Below are positions 61,959 to 64,000 of a stretch of DNA of 64,000 bases, piece by piece; the stretch's first letter is position 1, and each line of letters opens with the position of its first letter. The translations under genes and the position numbers were made by a program. The stretch comes from Candidatus Omnitrophota bacterium (GTDB taxonomy: Bacteria; Hinthialibacterota; Hinthialibacteria; Hinthialibacterales; JAKPRU01). The stretch spans positions 1 to 64,000 of the forward strand of contig JAKQSI010000096.1 of assembly GCA_029570205.1 (NCBI GenBank). Reading direction: 5' to 3'. The notes beneath the pieces were generated by a model that saw only the letters and a program-made list of their open reading frames with translations, had not been told where the DNA came from and ran no database searches.

Positions 61959-64000
61959 ATGTATCTTCGAAAATTGACTCTCAGTGGTTTTAAGTCCTTC
62001 GCCGACAAGACCGAGGTGGAGTTCGATTCCGGTGTGACTGTCGTTGTCGGTCCCAACGGCTGCGGGAAATCCAACATTTCAGATGCCGTGCGGTGGGTGC
62101 TTGGGGAGCAGAATCCGAGAAAACTTCGCGGCACAAAGATGGCGGACCTGATTTTCAACGGGACCACCAACCGCTCCCCGCTCGGCCTTGCCCAGGTAAC
62201 CCTCGTTTTCGATAACAGTGACCGGCTTCTGCCGGTCTCTTACGAAGAAGTGGCCATTACCCGCAAATTGTTCCGCGACGGCGAGAGCGAATACCTGCTC
62301 AACGGTACGCCCTGCCGTCTGAAAGACATCACCGACCTGTTTCTGGACAGCGGTATGCGGACCAGCACATACTCGCTGATTGAGCAGGGCCGTGTGGACA
62401 TGATTATCAACGCCAAACCGACAGAGCGGCGTGAGATCATCGAGGAAGCGGCCGGGGTGTCCCGGTATCTTCATCGCCAGGCAGAGGCGCTTCGAAAACT
62501 CGAACGAACCGAGAATGACCTGGTTGTTGTCAACAATATTATCTCCGAACTGGATCGCCAGATGCGTTCCCTCAAGCGTCAGGCCACGCAGGCGGAACGG
62601 GTCCAGCAATACCGCCGCGAGTTGAAACTGATCGAATCGGTAGCCGAGCGACGACGCGGACGGAAACTGCTGACTGACCTGGATACGCTCACCGGGCAGA
62701 TTGAGGAACTCACAGCAAAAATTCAACAATCCGAAGCGAGCATTGCAGATTTACGCGGTCGAAAAGCCGAACTGATGAAAGCCGCGCAGCAGTTCGACCA
62801 CCGTACCCGCGAGTTTCGCGATACCTACCTCCAGCTGAACAACCGGTTGGAACAGACAGAGAAGCAGATCGAGGCGCTGCGCAACCGGATCACCGAGCAT
62901 CGGCAGCTTGCCGAGCGGTTCCGCGCGGAGGTGCAGGCGGACCGGGAACGGATTGCCCAGGAGGAAGAGCGGATCAGGCTTGCAGATGAGAATCTGAAGA
63001 CAATTTCGAAGGATCTGATCGGCATTCAAGAAGAGGTGACTTGGGCGGAAAAAGAGGCGGATCTGGCTCGTGAGGAATGCCGACGGATCGCTGCCGAGGG
63101 GGGACAGCGGAAAGTCCGGTTGAATGAAGTTCAGCGGACCATAACGGATTATCGTAATCTGTCGCGTGAATGGCAGCGAGATTACGAGTTTTACACATCC
63201 CGCCTGGAGAACCTGGCTGCGCAAGAGCGTCAGAGCGAATCTGATCTCCGCACTCACCTGGCCCGCCGGGGTGAACTGGAAGGATCGGCTGCCGACCTGA
63301 GCCGGCAGATTGCCGCCCTTGCCGAACGTCTGGAGCAGGTCAGCTCGCTTCTTCAGGAGACCTCGGAGAAGCGCGACCTGACCGGGAAGGCGCTCCACGA
63401 AACCGAGACAGCCTGGCAACAGAAGAATTCGCGGCTGGAATCTCTGGTTCGTTTGCAGAATAACCTGGAGGGATTCGCGCCGGGTGTCCGATTCCTGCTG
63501 CGTGAAGACAATAAACGTGTGGAGGGATTATCCCACACCATCGCGGAACGAATTGTTGTCGAGAAGGGATTTGAGCGGGCCATTGAAAGCGCGCTGGATA
63601 AGGCGCTGGAGGCAATTCTCACATCCGATCTCCGCACTGTGGAACGCGCAATCGAACGTCTTCGTGAAAAGCGAAAAGGTCGGGTCGCCTTCATGGCAAA
63701 CGGGAACCCGAAGACTCTCATCGGAGAGGTTCCCGAACCGTTGCGCGGATTACGTCGCGCCCACACGCTGGTCCACGCAGATGGGGAGACCAGCGAGGTT
63801 GTCGAGTCCCTGCTTTCGAACACATTGATCGCGGAGAGCCTGGAAGAGGGATTGCGAATCTGGTCGAATTTACCGGCAGGCTGGCGGATCGTCACTCCGC
63901 AAGGCGAGCTGCTGGATGGGCGGGGAGTGATTATCGGCGGTTCGGTGGAAGAGACAAGCCTTCTTTCACGGATCAACGAAATTGAAGGATTGCGGGCCGA
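61959..64000 (+). CDS. smc: chromosome segregation protein SMC (5' part, runs off window)
   Basis: The first 680 codons of a protein normally about 1180. Residues 1-160 are the N-terminal ATPase half with MYLRKLTLSGFKSFADKTEV, Walker A GPNGCGKSN (31-39), DAVRWVLGEQNPRKLRG, and the Q-loop LIEQGRVDMIINAKPTERR. Heptad-rich coiled coil covers about 165-495 (for example LEQTEKQIEALRNRITEHRQ). From about 500 the SMC hinge begins (GFAPGVRFLLREDNKRVEGL), with AIESALDKALEAIL and the GRVAFMANG region, then GGSVEE and the return coil. GTGAGG lies 5 nt before the ATG. SMC loads at ParB-parS complexes, which are encoded at 28.6-31.3 kb here. Confidence 0.95.
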   Translation, partial: MYLRKLTLSGFKSFADKTEVEFDSGVTVVVGPNGCGKSNISDAVRWVLGEQNPRKLRGTKMADLIFNGTTNRSPLGLAQVTLVFDNSDRLLPVSYEEVAITRKLFRDGESEYLLNGTPCRLKDITDLFLDSGMRTSTYSLIEQGRVDMIINAKPTERREIIEEAAGVSRYLHRQAEALRKLERTENDLVVVNNIISELDRQMRSLKRQATQAERVQQYRRELKLIESVAERRRGRKLLTDLDTLTGQIEELTAKIQQSEASIADLRGRKAELMKAAQQFDHRTREFRDTYLQLNNRLEQTEKQIEALRNRITEHRQLAERFRAEVQADRERIAQEEERIRLADENLKTISKDLIGIQEEVTWAEKEADLAREECRRIAAEGGQRKVRLNEVQRTITDYRNLSREWQRDYEFYTSRLENLAAQERQSESDLRTHLARRGELEGSAADLSRQIAALAERLEQVSSLLQETSEKRDLTGKALHETETAWQQKNSRLESLVRLQNNLEGFAPGVRFLLREDNKRVEGLSHTIAERIVVEKGFERAIESALDKALEAILTSDLRTVERAIERLREKRKGRVAFMANGNPKTLIGEVPEPLRGLRRAHTLVHADGETSEVVESLLSNTLIAESLEEGLRIWSNLPAGWRIVTPQGELLDGRGVIIGGSVEETSLLSRINEIEGLRA

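Overview
The window looks like chromosomal DNA from a Gram-negative bacterium. It has lipoproteins with lipoboxes, a MacA-MacB-TolC-type efflux operon and many exported proteins. The mix of secreted parallel beta-helix proteins, a dockerin-like domain, a Thr-type sulfatase-like lipoprotein, a propeller plus GH123-like protein, Gfo/Idh/MocA oxidoreductases and an FTLIELL-type pseudopilin recalls candidate phyla such as Sumerlaeota or Hydrogenedentota, or PVC-group relatives. That placement is inferred from gene content only. I saw no rRNA, tRNA, CRISPR array or transposase.

Layout. 0.2-7 kb: a propeller fragment, then a minus-strand operon of a secreted glycosidase-like protein followed by tlyA, nadK and a uvrD/pcrA helicase. 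7.3-9 kb: a pseudopilin and a UDP-glucuronate decarboxylase. 9.2-13 kb: a His-rich lipoprotein and a secreted dockerin-like protein. 13.2-17 kb: an atypical XRE-receiver-AAA+ regulator with its sensor kinase. 17-18.8 kb: an accessory patch with a ParE-type toxin/antitoxin pair and a frameshifted SDH-type serine protease. 19.2-27.4 kb: exported beta-helix proteins, a polytopic membrane protein, a decayed stretch, an SGNH hydrolase and a GT4 glycosyltransferase. 28.6-32.1 kb: dapB-rsmG-parA-parB with two perfect parS sites. 32.2-38.5 kb: a PA14/GT-C/discoidin-like membrane protein, a Gfo/Idh oxidoreductase, a nucleoside-type MFS transporter and a small secreted protein. 38.6-43.8 kb: a LarE-RNase HI fusion, then a beta-helix protein and a sulfatase-like lipoprotein driven from back-to-back promoters. 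44.4-49.7 kb: a TetR-controlled tripartite efflux operon. 49.9-50.3 kb: tmRNA. 50.5-58 kb: a secreted ADP-ribosylglycohydrolase-like protein, an oxidoreductase, a very large propeller plus GH123-like protein and an alpha/beta hydrolase. 58-61 kb: rlmN, a MenG/UbiE-type methyltransferase and an orphan ferredoxin-oxidoreductase alpha-like protein. 61-64 kb: hicBA between copies of a 31-bp repeat, then the 5' part of smc.

How the parts fit. Housekeeping genes (chromosome segregation by parABS and smc, ribosome maintenance by tlyA, rsmG, rlmN and ssrA, cofactor and lysine/wall synthesis by nadK and dapB) alternate with a large exported complement that suggests sensing, modifying and degrading extracellular glycans. 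Small palindromic repeats of at least three families fill the spacers, and some enter reading frames. The most unusual items are the LarE-RNase HI fusion, the regulator lacking GAFTGA, the parS site lying on the rsmG start, the roughly 110-nt parA/parB overlap, the PA14/GT-C/discoidin fusion and the repeat-bounded hicBA module.
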